64,000 nucleotides of DNA from Tenacibaculum larymnensis (GTDB lineage: Bacteria; Bacteroidota; Bacteroidia; Flavobacteriales; Flavobacteriaceae): NCBI RefSeq assembly GCF_028829235.1, contig NZ_JAIWJY010000013.1, forward strand, positions 18,116 to 82,115, read 5' to 3'. Positions 35,588 through 45,184 of this stretch are shown piece after piece. The notes under the pieces were generated by a model. That model did not search any database and had not been told where the DNA came from. It saw only the letters and a list, made by a program, of their open reading frames with translations. The translations under genes were made by a program, and so were the position numbers. Every line of letters starts with the position of its first letter. Position 1 is the stretch's first letter.

Positions 35588-38437
35588 TTATTTTTTTAGT
35601 AAAGAGAAATGCCCTGTTTTTTTTCTCACTTTTCCATTAGAATCAATTAACTCAGCATTATACCAATAGTCGTTTGAAGGTAATGTAGTTCCATTATATA
35701 CGCCATTCCATCCTGGATGATTTTTGTCTGTAATTTCACTAATTATTTTTCCAAAGCGATTAAAAATTTGAACTTTAACAACATCATAATAATCATTATT
35801 AACTCCTAAAACTTTCCAAGTATCAAAATGTCCATCCCCATTTGGAGTAAAATGACGTTGAAAATAGATAATTGAAATTTTGTTAGATGTAGTAACTCCA
35901 CATCCATTTCTGTCTCTAATAGAAATTGAGTTTAGTCCAGGTGGAATATTAGCAAAAGTGTATGTAAGGTTTTCATCTCCTTTGACAAAATCACTGAGAT
36001 TTGTACTATTTAAAGCGTATTCGTAGTCTCCTAACCCATCAACAGTAATTTCAATTTTATTACTGTCTGGATTATCTTGATCGTCTACTGATTTAATATT
36101 TACAATCAATGCTTGGTTAGATTCTTTAACAAAAAATGTATTATATCCCATAAAAGGGGAATTGATGTTTGGATGAGTTCTATAGGCTTCAACTTTATAC
36201 TCTCCAGCTGAATTAGCATTAAGTACTGAAGAGTTTTGCTCAGAAATTAAGTTTCCGTTTAAGTACCACTTGTAGGTGTCATCTGAGTTTCCTGTATCCG
36301 CATTTAAAGGAATTGTATGGGGTTGCGGAGTTAATCTAGGGTTATCTACACATAGTATTTTTTTATCTAAACTTCCTTGTGGAACGGGAAGTTTTTTTAC
36401 TAAAATTTTAAAGCTACCAACAGATTCACAAGATGCAGCTCCCTTATTTGAAATTCTAACATATATATCTGAATTATTGGTAAATAAATCATCTTCGTAT
36501 GGGGGTAGAATTTGGTCTGTTTGTAAGGCAGCATCTTCTGCTGTTCTATAATATTGAAAATCATGAGTAACTTCAGATAACGAACCTCCAGAGTTATTGA
36601 TTATTTGTTGAGTCTTCAAGGAAAAATCAAAAAAACCGTTGTTTGTACCAATACTAAATTTAGCATTAGAATTAGATGCGTTTTGATCTAATTCATGAAT
36701 GTATTCATCACTATATCTAGTTAATCCAGTAGGGTTTACCTGTAAGTTAATTAAGTCAGTTTGATAACATTTTGTTGTATTATTAGTAACTCTAACTGTA
36801 ATAGAGTGATTTATAGCCACTAAATTTGTGTAGTTATTTTTGTTAATAGGTGAAGAAAAATTAGTGTCAGATGTTTCAAAAAACTCAATTGTAACTTCGG
36901 AAAGGTTATTTACTAAAGCATTTTCTAGTACTTCAAGGTTAAAAGTTGTAAAACCATCAATAGGTGTACTATCAAAATCACATTGTATGTATGGTTGAAT
37001 CGTATTAATTGTTGGTTTTGGTTCAAATGTTATTTGGACTTTACCAGTGAATGTTTTTTTACAATAGGAGTTTGATTCTATTTGTATTTCATATAAACCA
37101 CTACCATAATTAGTATAATCAACTGTTAGAGCCCTAGTATTCGCTATTACTTTTCCATCTTTAAACCAAGTATACGTGTCGTTAGGGTTGTTCTTTTCTG
37201 GTACTATATTATACGTTTCCCCAATACAAAAAACTTGATTAGTATTGTTTAAGACTTCGTTAGAACTTAAGTCGATTAACTTTACAGGAGCAAAAAAAGA
37301 TTGAATAAAAGGTGGTAACCCTTGTGAAGATATTGCTCCTCCTAAATCTACAGCATTTGAAGTAAATTGAATGTCAACAGCATTACCTTCTGGGTTTTCT
37401 ATGGCTCCTAAATAGCGCCTATCTGGAATAGAAGCATAAATTTTTCCATTAGGAGCTAGTTGTAAAGCACCTCTGTAGCCTTGTTCTTGATGAACCTGGG
37501 TTTTGGTTTGTGCAATGTTAGCATCTAATAGATTATATTGAAAAATTCTGAAAGAGTTACTATTTTCATGATATAAAGAAGCGTACAGTTTTGTAGACTC
37601 TTGAGAGAACTCAACACCATAAGGAGAACCATCAGTTGGGCCATCTGTAAGAATTAGTCCGTTAGAAGATACTTTACCTGTAGCATTATCAAAATCGTAT
37701 AAAACTAATCTTCCACTTCCGTCATTTGTAAAGTCAGCTAAAGCTATTTTTGTTCCATCAGGAGATACTTTTAAATACCCTCTTTTATCTCTTAAAAAAT
37801 AAGATGAAGATGATGTGACAGGATTTGTAAAGTCTACTCCGTTTATATCAATTTTATAGGTATAAAAAGTGTCTTGTACGATAGATAAAATCCATATTTC
37901 TTTACAGTCCTTTCCTTGAACAGCTGTTACTTTTTCAGACCATTCTCTATCTCGTCCATTAGACAGGTTAATAGGTCCAGAAATAACTTCGCCTCCATTT
38001 CCTTTAGAAATGTCGATGGTGTAAAACTTAAATCCTGGGTTATCAGGGTATGGAAGGTTACCTATAAAATCTGTACCTACTGTAAAAATGTAGTAAATGT
38101 TTTTATTTTCTGGGTTTGGAACAATTAAACCAGATTGTGAACTTGATGGATTCCCTTCTAGATTATTAGCTAAACTACCGTTAGAGTAATGCATTAGTTC
38201 ATGGTTTTTTGTCCAAACATTAATTCCGTCTGAATAAAACAATAGATTACCATTTTCATCTGAAATGGAAGAACAACCTTCATCGGTTCTTAATAAACCG
38301 TCATTTAAAGCTACCGGATTACCTGAGTTAAAGTCTAACCCTGCATTGTTCCCAAAATACCAAACATTTGCTTCTTTTTGACTATAAAGAGATATAGAGA
38401 CAATAATAAAAAACGCTAGAAGTAGTTGTTTCTTCAT
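35588..38437 (-). CDS. T9SS type B sorting domain protein, mosaic of its two neighbours
   Basis: 949 residues with signal peptide (MKKQLLLAFFIIVSISLYSQ). The first ~385 residues are a propeller-like domain homologous to the 910-residue neighbour (NVWYFGNNAGLDFNSG, SSISDENGNLLFYSDGINVW, IYASIPDRRYLG). An Ig/PKD-like segment follows, and then the last ~350 residues are close to those of the 870-residue neighbour, ending HFTPNGDGHFDTWKVLG ... LPSNDYWYNAELIDSNG. It lies 10 bp upstream of the 870-residue gene on the same strand, and all three may be co-transcribed from upstream of 38437. Confidence 0.87.
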   Translation of the reverse strand: MKKQLLLAFFIIVSISLYSQKEANVWYFGNNAGLDFNSGNPVALNDGLLRTDEGCSSISDENGNLLFYSDGINVWTKNHELMHYSNGSLANNLEGNPSSSQSGLIVPNPENKNIYYIFTVGTDFIGNLPYPDNPGFKFYTIDISKGNGGEVISGPINLSNGRDREWSEKVTAVQGKDCKEIWILSIVQDTFYTYKIDINGVDFTNPVTSSSSYFLRDKRGYLKVSPDGTKIALADFTNDGSGRLVLYDFDNATGKVSSNGLILTDGPTDGSPYGVEFSQESTKLYASLYHENSNSFRIFQYNLLDANIAQTKTQVHQEQGYRGALQLAPNGKIYASIPDRRYLGAIENPEGNAVDIQFTSNAVDLGGAISSQGLPPFIQSFFAPVKLIDLSSNEVLNNTNQVFCIGETYNIVPEKNNPNDTYTWFKDGKVIANTRALTVDYTNYGSGLYEIQIESNSYCKKTFTGKVQITFEPKPTINTIQPYIQCDFDSTPIDGFTTFNLEVLENALVNNLSEVTIEFFETSDTNFSSPINKNNYTNLVAINHSITVRVTNNTTKCYQTDLINLQVNPTGLTRYSDEYIHELDQNASNSNAKFSIGTNNGFFDFSLKTQQIINNSGGSLSEVTHDFQYYRTAEDAALQTDQILPPYEDDLFTNNSDIYVRISNKGAASCESVGSFKILVKKLPVPQGSLDKKILCVDNPRLTPQPHTIPLNADTGNSDDTYKWYLNGNLISEQNSSVLNANSAGEYKVEAYRTHPNINSPFMGYNTFFVKESNQALIVNIKSVDDQDNPDSNKIEITVDGLGDYEYALNSTNLSDFVKGDENLTYTFANIPPGLNSISIRDRNGCGVTTSNKISIIYFQRHFTPNGDGHFDTWKVLGVNNDYYDVVKVQIFNRFGKIISEITDKNHPGWNGVYNGTTLPSNDYWYNAELIDSNGKVRKKTGHFSLLKK

Positions 38438-38487
38438 TCAAATGAAATTATTTATACAAATAAAACAACTAAACTACATAAAACCCT

Positions 38488-39336
38488 CTATAAATCACGT
38501 TTTTTTAACAAAGCATATGATGAATAAATAAAAATAGCTGTCCAAATTAACACGATTGCTATGTTAAAGAGACTAACTGAATAATCCTTAGTAAAGTTTT
38601 CTCCTATTTGGTTAGCAACTGATTTTACTGCTCCTAACCGTGTAAATGGTTCTTTAATTAAATTAGCCATAGATTCTAGAGGAAAAAATTGCATGATTGA
38701 GTTTACAGCTTCATCAATACCAGTCTTTACATTTCTAAATGTCCAGTATAAATAACCTTTAATTAAACTTTCAATAATTAACCAAACAATCATAGCAGCT
38801 ACAGCAAAGGCAGATCGTTTAATTAAGACTCCTAAAAATAACCCAAAAGAGAAAAAACCTAAAAGCTTAATGAAAAAAGCAAATAAATAATCTAGATCAG
38901 AAAAAATGATTGCAATTTCATTAAAGTCAGAATAGATAGCTCCAAGAATTAATGAGACAACAAAAACAAAAATGGTAGAAATAAGAGCAAAAGCTATAAC
39001 TGTATAAAACTTTGAAAGGATAAACTCTTTTTTACTCAGGCCATCAATTAAATTTTGTTTTAAAGTTTTGTAACTATACTCGTTAGCCATCATAGAAACG
39101 ATAACTAATAATAAGAAAAATTTAAAAATAGCTGCCATGTAGGTGTTAAAGTGCCATATATATGGGAAATTGAAAATTCCTTGTTCAGCTAAATGAAATT
39201 TTATGGGACCAATATCAAACTTTATTGCAGCAATCAAAGCAATAGAGGTTAATAAAGCGAAGTATATAATTGAAAGAACTTTACTAGCTCTGTTATATTT
39301 TAATTTATGAATTTCTATATTTAAAAGTCGTAACAT
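38488..39336 (-). CDS. ABC-2 type transporter permease
   Basis: 282 residues with six hydrophobic segments (about 20-40, 66-86, 110-135, 150-170, 175-195 and 255-275) and the ABC-2/NosY-like pattern: an N-terminal LNIEIHKLKYNRAS, a re-entrant loop NEYSYKTLKQNLIDGLSKKEF, and LIKRSAFAVAAMIVWL. The gene starts 9 bp after the ATPase stop and forms a two-gene exporter with it. The substrate is unknown; pairs like this export drugs, lantibiotics or lipids, or secrete glycans. Confidence 0.85.
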   Translation of the reverse strand: MLRLLNIEIHKLKYNRASKVLSIIYFALLTSIALIAAIKFDIGPIKFHLAEQGIFNFPYIWHFNTYMAAIFKFFLLLVIVSMMANEYSYKTLKQNLIDGLSKKEFILSKFYTVIAFALISTIFVFVVSLILGAIYSDFNEIAIIFSDLDYLFAFFIKLLGFFSFGLFLGVLIKRSAFAVAAMIVWLIIESLIKGYLYWTFRNVKTGIDEAVNSIMQFFPLESMANLIKEPFTRLGAVKSVANQIGENFTKDYSVSLFNIAIVLIWTAIFIYSSYALLKKRDL

Positions 39337-39345
39337 GATGTAAGT

Positions 39346-40242
39346 TTATTGGTTGTTGGTTAGGTCTAAGAATTGTTGCTCTAAGCTAGGTTTACGTTTT
39401 ACTAAATGAGAAAGAGAAACTCCTTTATTAAATAAAAACGTATTGATTTCTGAAGCAGATAATTCTGAGGCTAGACTAGCTATTAAAACGCCATTTTCTT
39501 CTTTAATACTTCCTATAGCTGAATGATTTTCTAAAAGTTGTTTAAGTGTTTCTTGATTGTCTGCTTGAAGTTCAAAAAAGCCATTAGAAGCAGTCATTTC
39601 ATCAACTCTACCACTATATAACTTTATTCCGTTTCTTATTACTACTACATGAGAACATACTTTTTCAACCTCGTCGAGTAGGTGAGAGGCTAATAAAATT
39701 GTGGTTCCATTTTTAGCAATTTCTTTAATTATTTGACGAATTTCATGTATTCCTTGAGGATCTAGTCCATTTGTAGGCTCATCTAAAATTAAAATCTCAG
39801 GGTCATTTAGTAATGCAGAAGCAATAGCTAAACGTTGTTTCATTCCTAAAGAGTAAGTTTTAAACTTACTATTTCTACGCTCGTAAAGGTTGACAGTTTT
39901 TAGTTTTTCTTCAATTTTATCGTATGAAACTCCTTTAATTTTACAAATTAACTGTAAGTTTTGAACAGCGCTCATGTATGGGTAGAAGTTAGGACGTTCT
40001 ATAATTGCTCCTACTTTTTTTAGGGCTTCATGGGTGGATAATTTTCCATTGAACCAGCTAAAGTTACCAGAGGTTTTATTTACTACATTTAAAATAATAC
40101 CTAAAGTGGTAGACTTTCCGCTTCCGTTAGGTCCTAAAATTCCATAAACAGTTCCTTTTTGAATATCGAAAGAAAGATTATTTACGGCATGAACTTTTCC
40201 GTATTTTTTATCGAGGTTTTGAATTGATAAAATTGTTTCCAA
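39346..40242 (-). CDS. ABC transporter ATP-binding protein
   Basis: 298 residues: Walker A GPNGSGKSTTLG, signature YSLGMKQRLAIA, Walker B ILILDEPTNGLDPQGI and H-loop LASHLLDEVE. The C-terminal ~80 residues form the regulatory extension of ABC-2 ATPases (DRA/NatA group). It is the motor for the downstream permease. The two genes are read from upstream of 40242, separated from the response-regulator gene by a palindromic terminator. Confidence 0.9.
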   Translation of the reverse strand: METILSIQNLDKKYGKVHAVNNLSFDIQKGTVYGILGPNGSGKSTTLGIILNVVNKTSGNFSWFNGKLSTHEALKKVGAIIERPNFYPYMSAVQNLQLICKIKGVSYDKIEEKLKTVNLYERRNSKFKTYSLGMKQRLAIASALLNDPEILILDEPTNGLDPQGIHEIRQIIKEIAKNGTTILLASHLLDEVEKVCSHVVVIRNGIKLYSGRVDEMTASNGFFELQADNQETLKQLLENHSAIGSIKEENGVLIASLASELSASEINTFLFNKGVSLSHLVKRKPSLEQQFLDLTNNQ

Positions 40243-40312
40243 GCTATTTTGGTTTTTGTTGATTATATGTATTTGACGATTAATATAAATTATTGTTACA
40301 ATGTATAAAAAA

Positions 40313-40345
40313 GAAAAGACTTCTTTAATTAAAGAAGTCTTTTAC
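40313..40345 (-). terminator. Terminator after the response regulator gene
   Basis: A long palindrome, AAAAGACTTCTTT/AAAGAAGTCTTTT, between the response-regulator stop (40371) and the ABC ATPase start (40242). It ends the minus-strand transcript from the kinase/regulator pair. Confidence 0.82.
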
Positions 40346-40370
40346 TGTTATTAAAATGTATGTGTATGTC

Positions 40371-41069
40371 TTATTTGTTGTCTATTAACCTAAACCCTTC
40401 ACCGTGAATGTTTAATATTTCAACATTTTCATCACTTTTTAAATATTTACGAAGTTTAGCAATGTAAACATCCATACTACGAGAGGTAAAATAATTATCA
40501 TCTCTCCATATTTTTGTCAATGCTAATTCACGAGGCATTAAGTCGTTTTTATGAATAGCTAACATTCGTAAAAGCTTACTCTCTTTAGGTGAAAGTTTTT
40601 GAGCTTCACCTCCTTTGTATGTTAAATGACGTAATTTAGAGTTAAAGTCAAAAGCCCCAATTTTAAATTCAAACTCATCACTATCATTCGTTTTTTCAGT
40701 TTCTTTACGTTGTAAAATAGCTTTGATTTTATGTAATAAAACTTCTGAATCAAAAGGTTTGTTTAAATAATCATCAGCTCCTACTTGGTATCCTTTTAAA
40801 ACATCTTCTTTTAGCGTTTTAGCAGTTAAGAAGATAATAGGAATTTCTTTGTTGGTTGCACGGATGTCTTCAGCTAAAGAAAAACCATCTTTACGAGGCA
40901 TCATTACATCTAAAATACATAAATCATATTCTGCATTTTTAAACATAATTAAACCGTCTATTCCATCTTTAGCATGTGTAACATTGTAATCATTCAATGC
41001 TAAATAATCTTTCAGAACTGTTCCAAAATTAGGATCATCTTCTACTAATAATATTTTTTTACTCCCCAT
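40371..41069 (-). CDS. rprY: OmpR-family response regulator, RprY-like
   Basis: 232 residues: receiver domain with acidic pocket EDD, phosphoacceptor aspartate in CILDVMMPRKDG, Thr in FLTAKT and Lys in NKPFD, then an OmpR/PhoB winged helix with SPKESKLLRML and SRSMDVYIAKLRKYL. It resembles the Bacteroides RprY response regulator, which pairs with RprX. It starts 11 bp after the kinase stop. Its targets are unknown; RprXY in Bacteroides is linked to envelope and drug-resistance phenotypes. Confidence 0.9.
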   Translation of the reverse strand: MGSKKILLVEDDPNFGTVLKDYLALNDYNVTHAKDGIDGLIMFKNAEYDLCILDVMMPRKDGFSLAEDIRATNKEIPIIFLTAKTLKEDVLKGYQVGADDYLNKPFDSEVLLHKIKAILQRKETEKTNDSDEFEFKIGAFDFNSKLRHLTYKGGEAQKLSPKESKLLRMLAIHKNDLMPRELALTKIWRDDNYFTSRSMDVYIAKLRKYLKSDENVEILNIHGEGFRLIDNK

Positions 41070-41080
41070 TTCTTAATAAT

Positions 41081-42646
41081 TTATATTAATGGTAATTTAA
41101 CTGTAAATGTGCTTCCTTTACCTTTTTCACTTTCAACATAAACGGTACCTTGGTGGCTGTCTATAATTTCTTTTACATAAGCTAAGCCTAATCCGTGACC
41201 TTTTACGTTGTGTATATTCCCTTTATGTTCTCTATAAAACTTATCGAACACATACTTTTGAGCGTTTCTGCTCATTCCTATTCCTTCATCTTTTATCTTA
41301 AAGATAAAGTATTTATTTGTGTTTTCAGTAAATACATCAATTTTTGGTGCATTTTCTGAATATTTTAATGCGTTTTCTAACATGTTAACCACAACATTTG
41401 TTAGGTGAAACTGATTTCCAAGAACTTCTGTAGAAATGGCTTCAAAATGTGTTGTAACACTCCCATTTTTGTCGTCGGTTAAAAGTTGAATATGTTCAAT
41501 AGCCTCTTCAATTATGTCGTGCATATCTACAGCATCCTTACTAATTTCAATTTGGTTCTTTTCTAGTCTTGAAATTCTTAAAACATTTTCTACTTGTCCA
41601 TGCATTCGTTTGTTTTCATCGCGAATCATTTGAACATATCGTTTAACCTTTTCTTCATCAGATATGATTCTTGGGTTTTTAATAGCATCTAATGCTAAGT
41701 TGATAGTAGCAATAGGTGTTTTAAACTCATGTGTCATATTGTTAATGAAGTCAGTTTTTATTTCAGAGATCTTTTTTTGACGAATAAGTTGATACAACGA
41801 TGTTGAAAAAGCAGCAATGATAATTCCTATAAAAAATAAAGAAAGTATCAGTACTTTCATCATACCTGAAAGTAGATTCTTTTTCTCGTTGGGAAATTTA
41901 ACATATAACTTATATTTACTATTTCCATTTTCATCTTCTAATAACGGATAGTTAATATCTTCTGGTTGTATGTTAAAGTATCCAGACTTTAACTGAGTTG
42001 CTAGTCCGTCTTCGTAAACAACATATTTAAAGTCTTGTGTAATATTCATCTTAGCAAACTCTTCTGTAAGTGTATTGCTTAATTCTTTATTACTTATCCT
42101 TTGGTTTATAGGAAACACTGCTTTACTTCGTCTAAAAGCATGTTCCATTACTTCGTCATTCCATGTACTATATATTCTGAAAGAAGAGTGGCGGCTTTCA
42201 TCTAAAAAAGGCTTAAAATCTTTGCTTCCAGATTTTATTATTTGGGAAAAATAAATGTCTTCTTTTCCCGAGTAACGTTTTATAATGATGGAATCATTAT
42301 CTACGAACTCATTGGGCATTTTTATACTCTCTTCTAAAATAGTACTACCAAAAGAAAACTTTTTATTACTTACAGTGTCTACTTGCTGAAAAAGAAAAGT
42401 TGTTATTTCAGCTTCAGTTCTAAGCTTATCGTTTTCAAAGTAGTCTTTATAATTTTGCTGAAACTCTAGGTACTCTCTCTCTTTTATATTTTCAGAGGTA
42501 CGAGCTAAAGCAATTTTTACGTTGTTTTTAAATTGTTCTTTTTTATTTTTAATAGCATCATTTATCCAATACACTTGAATAGAGATAATTCCTATCAAAG
42601 AAATACTCATTAAAACAACAATGAGAATAAAAATTTTCTTACCCAT
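41081..42646 (-). CDS. rprX: Sensor histidine kinase, RprX-like
   Basis: 521 residues with two membrane helices (about 5-27 and 262-284) enclosing a ~235-residue periplasmic sensor region rich in charged residues, as expected for sensing an envelope signal. HisKA follows with phosphoacceptor His in THEFKTPIATINL, then HATPase_c with N box VVNMLENALKYS, G1 KDEGIGMS and G2 GHGLGLAYVKEI. It is the partner of the adjacent RprY-like regulator. coaE lies 109 bp upstream. Confidence 0.92.
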   Translation of the reverse strand: MGKKIFILIVVLMSISLIGIISIQVYWINDAIKNKKEQFKNNVKIALARTSENIKEREYLEFQQNYKDYFENDKLRTEAEITTFLFQQVDTVSNKKFSFGSTILEESIKMPNEFVDNDSIIIKRYSGKEDIYFSQIIKSGSKDFKPFLDESRHSSFRIYSTWNDEVMEHAFRRSKAVFPINQRISNKELSNTLTEEFAKMNITQDFKYVVYEDGLATQLKSGYFNIQPEDINYPLLEDENGNSKYKLYVKFPNEKKNLLSGMMKVLILSLFFIGIIIAAFSTSLYQLIRQKKISEIKTDFINNMTHEFKTPIATINLALDAIKNPRIISDEEKVKRYVQMIRDENKRMHGQVENVLRISRLEKNQIEISKDAVDMHDIIEEAIEHIQLLTDDKNGSVTTHFEAISTEVLGNQFHLTNVVVNMLENALKYSENAPKIDVFTENTNKYFIFKIKDEGIGMSRNAQKYVFDKFYREHKGNIHNVKGHGLGLAYVKEIIDSHQGTVYVESEKGKGSTFTVKLPLI

Positions 42647-42755
42647 TATTCAAAAATAAATTAATAAAATTTAGGCGTATAATCTTTTAACTTAGATTAA
42701 CAAAGTTACTATAAAATTAAGATAATTTTAACAGAAAGGATTAACAAAGCGTAAA

Positions 42756-43346
42756 TTAACGCATCTTTTTTGTTAAAGAATTGTGGATTTTTAAGACTTG
42801 TTCTTTTGAGTTTGTAAGTGTAAGGTTTTCAATTAAGTAGTTAGATTGAAGTGCTTTTTTAGTTTCACTCCATTGATTTTTTATTCTATTTTTTACATCT
42901 TTAATTGTTGAGTTATCTCTTTTCATAACTCTATCAATTCTTATATTTTCAGGAGCGGTAACTGTAATGATTTTATCGCAAAAAGAATCGCTTTCATTTT
43001 CAAAAAGAATCGCGTTTTCATATAGGATATATTCTTTATTGCTGTTTTTTTTTATAAAGTTTTGTAAATGCTCGTTAACAACCGGATGTACAATGTTGTT
43101 AAGGATAGTTAGCTTTTTTTTGTTATTAAAAACGATTGAAGCTAAGTAGGGTCTGTTCAACTCATTATTAATATACACTTGCTTGCCAAACTCGGCAATT
43201 AATTGATTTTTAATTTTCGGAGATGTAACCATTAGTTTTTTAGCTTCATCATCAGCAATATAAATGGCAATATTTTCAAACTCTGAAAACATTTTAACTA
43301 TGGTAGACTTTCCACTACCTATACCACCTGTTAGACCTACTACCAT
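42756..43346 (-). CDS. coaE: Dephospho-CoA kinase
   Basis: 196 residues, full length. The P-loop is GLTGGIGSGKST, the CoA-binding region is IADDEAKKLM, and the lid contains RVMKRDNSTIKDVKNRIKNQWS. It catalyses the last step of CoA synthesis. It starts one base after the YbbR gene stop, so the two are surely read together; nusB, DUF1573 and yajC lie upstream, separated by a terminator. Confidence 0.94.
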   Translation of the reverse strand: MVVGLTGGIGSGKSTIVKMFSEFENIAIYIADDEAKKLMVTSPKIKNQLIAEFGKQVYINNELNRPYLASIVFNNKKKLTILNNIVHPVVNEHLQNFIKKNSNKEYILYENAILFENESDSFCDKIITVTAPENIRIDRVMKRDNSTIKDVKNRIKNQWSETKKALQSNYLIENLTLTNSKEQVLKIHNSLTKKMR

Positions 43347-43347
43347 A

Positions 43348-44277
43348 CTATTCGTATATTAAAAAATCAATTTTATTAGGAACTATCCTTACCAATGTAA
43401 CCATATCTGGAAGGTCTTTTATTTTAGGAGTAAGATAGTTGATGTCTTTGTTTTTAGACTGTAGGTAATCGCACTCAACTTTAAATAAATCAGGAGTTAC
43501 TTCATTAAAGTTTTGTAATCCCACTTTATAAATAATTTTAACCTTTTTTGGAAAAACGTTAATCCCTTTAGGGGCATTTTTAACAAATACAGGAACCTCT
43601 ATTTCTCCTTCTGTGAATTTATCAACATCAATGTTAATTTCAGCTGTAGAGTGACTTGACTTCAGCTGTACATTTTCAGGAAAAATAATAGGAGAGGAGA
43701 TATTAGTACTCTTAGATAAGTTTTCCAAAGTTATACTTTCTAAGTTTAGAAAGTCGGTTTTAGCAACATAGGTTTCATCACCCGAAATTAAAACACTATC
43801 AGGAACAATAGTTACAGGTTTAGAAAGATCATAACCTAACTGAAAAGAAATATTTAAGTTAGACTTTAAAGGAACTTTTTTTGAACTAAGTGTGCCAATT
43901 TTTAAAGGAATTGTGTCTTCTTTAATTTCAATTAACTCAATGCTAGATTTTAGTTGTTCTTGGACTTCTGAAATTAGATTTTTAGATAAGAAGTAGTAAT
44001 TAGTTCCAGTTTTTCTTGAAGCTTTATCAAGGTTTAGTTTAATAGGTTTGTGAGTAATGCTAGCAACCAATAAATTATACCCGCTACTTTTTAGCTTTAA
44101 AGAAAGATTGTTAATAGGTGTTTCTATTAATGTTTTTTGTTGTGGTAATTGCGTATATTCAACATCATATACTATGGTTGTATCATATTCTTTTGACAGA
44201 TTAATAAGTAGCCAAAAAAATATTGAAGCAGTTAAAAAACCAAAGAAAGTTTTAGGTATGTTAAATTTTGTTCTCAA
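43348..44277 (-). CDS. YbbR-like domain protein
   Basis: 309 residues with an N-terminal membrane helix (about 10-27, FGFLTASIFFWLLI) and an extracytoplasmic part of three or so YbbR-like beta repeats (LNLDKASRKTGTNYYF, VPDSVLISGDETYVAKTDF, VEVPVFVKNAPKGINVFPKKV). In Firmicutes the related CdaR modulates a c-di-AMP cyclase; in Bacteroidota YbbR is commonly next to coaE, as here. Whether it acts on a cyclase in this organism cannot be read from the sequence. It is immediately upstream of coaE. Confidence 0.82.
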   Translation of the reverse strand: MRTKFNIPKTFFGFLTASIFFWLLINLSKEYDTTIVYDVEYTQLPQQKTLIETPINNLSLKLKSSGYNLLVASITHKPIKLNLDKASRKTGTNYYFLSKNLISEVQEQLKSSIELIEIKEDTIPLKIGTLSSKKVPLKSNLNISFQLGYDLSKPVTIVPDSVLISGDETYVAKTDFLNLESITLENLSKSTNISSPIIFPENVQLKSSHSTAEINIDVDKFTEGEIEVPVFVKNAPKGINVFPKKVKIIYKVGLQNFNEVTPDLFKVECDYLQSKNKDINYLTPKIKDLPDMVTLVRIVPNKIDFLIYE

Positions 44278-44309
44278 GAAATAATTTATTGACGCAATCT
44301 ACATAAAAA

Positions 44310-44342
44310 ACAAAAAAGTGAGCCCATGAGCTCACTTTTTTA
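44310..44342. terminator. Terminator between yajC and the YbbR gene
   Basis: GTGAGC-CCATGA-GCTCAC (44318-44335) inside an A-run/T-run frame. It separates the nusB-DUF1573-yajC genes from the YbbR-coaE genes on the minus strand. Confidence 0.85.
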
Positions 44343-44357
44343 TAAAGTTGTATACTG

Positions 44358-44678
44358 TTATTTTTTAGTTTCAGTAATATATTTTTTACTCATTTCCATA
44401 GAAATGGCAGAACGTTCAAACTTTATTTTACCAGCTCCTGTTTCAATAGTAACAGTATTGTCGGTATCATTAATTTCAACAATTTTACCATGAATTCCGC
44501 TAGTTGTAACTACTTTAGCTCCTTTTTTAATTTCAGTTTGAAATTGTTTTTCCTTTTTCTGACGTCTCATTTGTGGACGAATAATTAAAAAGTAAAAAAC
44601 GGCAATCATTGCCACAAAAGGAAGCATATTCATTAAACTTTCTTGTGAGCTAGCTTGTAAAAAAATGGTTGTAAACAT
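44358..44678 (-). CDS. yajC: Preprotein translocase subunit YajC
   Basis: 106 residues: one N-terminal membrane helix (about 17-36), then RPQMRRQKKEKQFQTEIKKG and VVTTSGIHGKIVEIND, the hallmark YajC pattern. It is an accessory subunit of SecYEG-SecDF. Its start codon overlaps the DUF1573 stop (shared base at 44678), so translation is coupled. Confidence 0.94.
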   Translation of the reverse strand: MFTTIFLQASSQESLMNMLPFVAMIAVFYFLIIRPQMRRQKKEKQFQTEIKKGAKVVTTSGIHGKIVEINDTDNTVTIETGAGKIKFERSAISMEMSKKYITETKK

Positions 44679-45145
44679 TATGAGTTCTTCTTTTTAGGAG
44701 TTACCATTCCAGAAATCTTAATAACCTCTCTACCTTTTTCTGTATTGGTAGTTAAAGTGATAGATTTAGATTGCTTGTTAACTCTTCCGTTAGTATTAAA
44801 GCTAACTTTAATATCTCCCGTTTTACCTGGAGCAATAGCTTCTTTTGGCCATACAGGAACAGTACATCCACATGATGCTTGCGCATTCGTAATAATTAAA
44901 TCGCTTTTACCAGTATTTGTTACTACGAAGGTAGTTTTAACAACCTCTCCTTCGTTAACAGTACCAAAGTCAAACTCTTCTTTGTCAAAAGAAATAACAG
45001 GCGAGCCTAAACCAATAGAGCTATCCCTTTTTTCTGCGTTTTCAACATTTTCTTTTTTAACTTTTGATGAAGCATTTCCCTGTCCGCAAGAAACTAACAT
45101 TCCAGCTGAAACAACAAATGCTACTATTACTGCTATTTTCTTCAT
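44678..45145 (-). CDS. DUF1573 lipoprotein
   Basis: 155 residues. The N-terminus MKKIAVIVAFVVSAGMLVSC is a lipoprotein signal with Cys20. A DUF1573 Ig-like domain follows, with FDFGTVNEGEVVKTTFVVTN, ASCGCTVPVWP and PGKTGDIKVSFNT, the family core motifs. The ASCGCT cysteines are conserved in the family. The role is unknown; it is very often next to yajC in Bacteroidota, and its stop overlaps the yajC start here, which suggests a link to envelope protein export. Confidence 0.9.
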   Translation of the reverse strand: MKKIAVIVAFVVSAGMLVSCGQGNASSKVKKENVENAEKRDSSIGLGSPVISFDKEEFDFGTVNEGEVVKTTFVVTNTGKSDLIITNAQASCGCTVPVWPKEAIAPGKTGDIKVSFNTNGRVNKQSKSITLTTNTEKGREVIKISGMVTPKKKNS

Positions 45146-45184
45146 TTTAAAATATTTTTAGTTTGTTGTAAAAATACTAATTTA

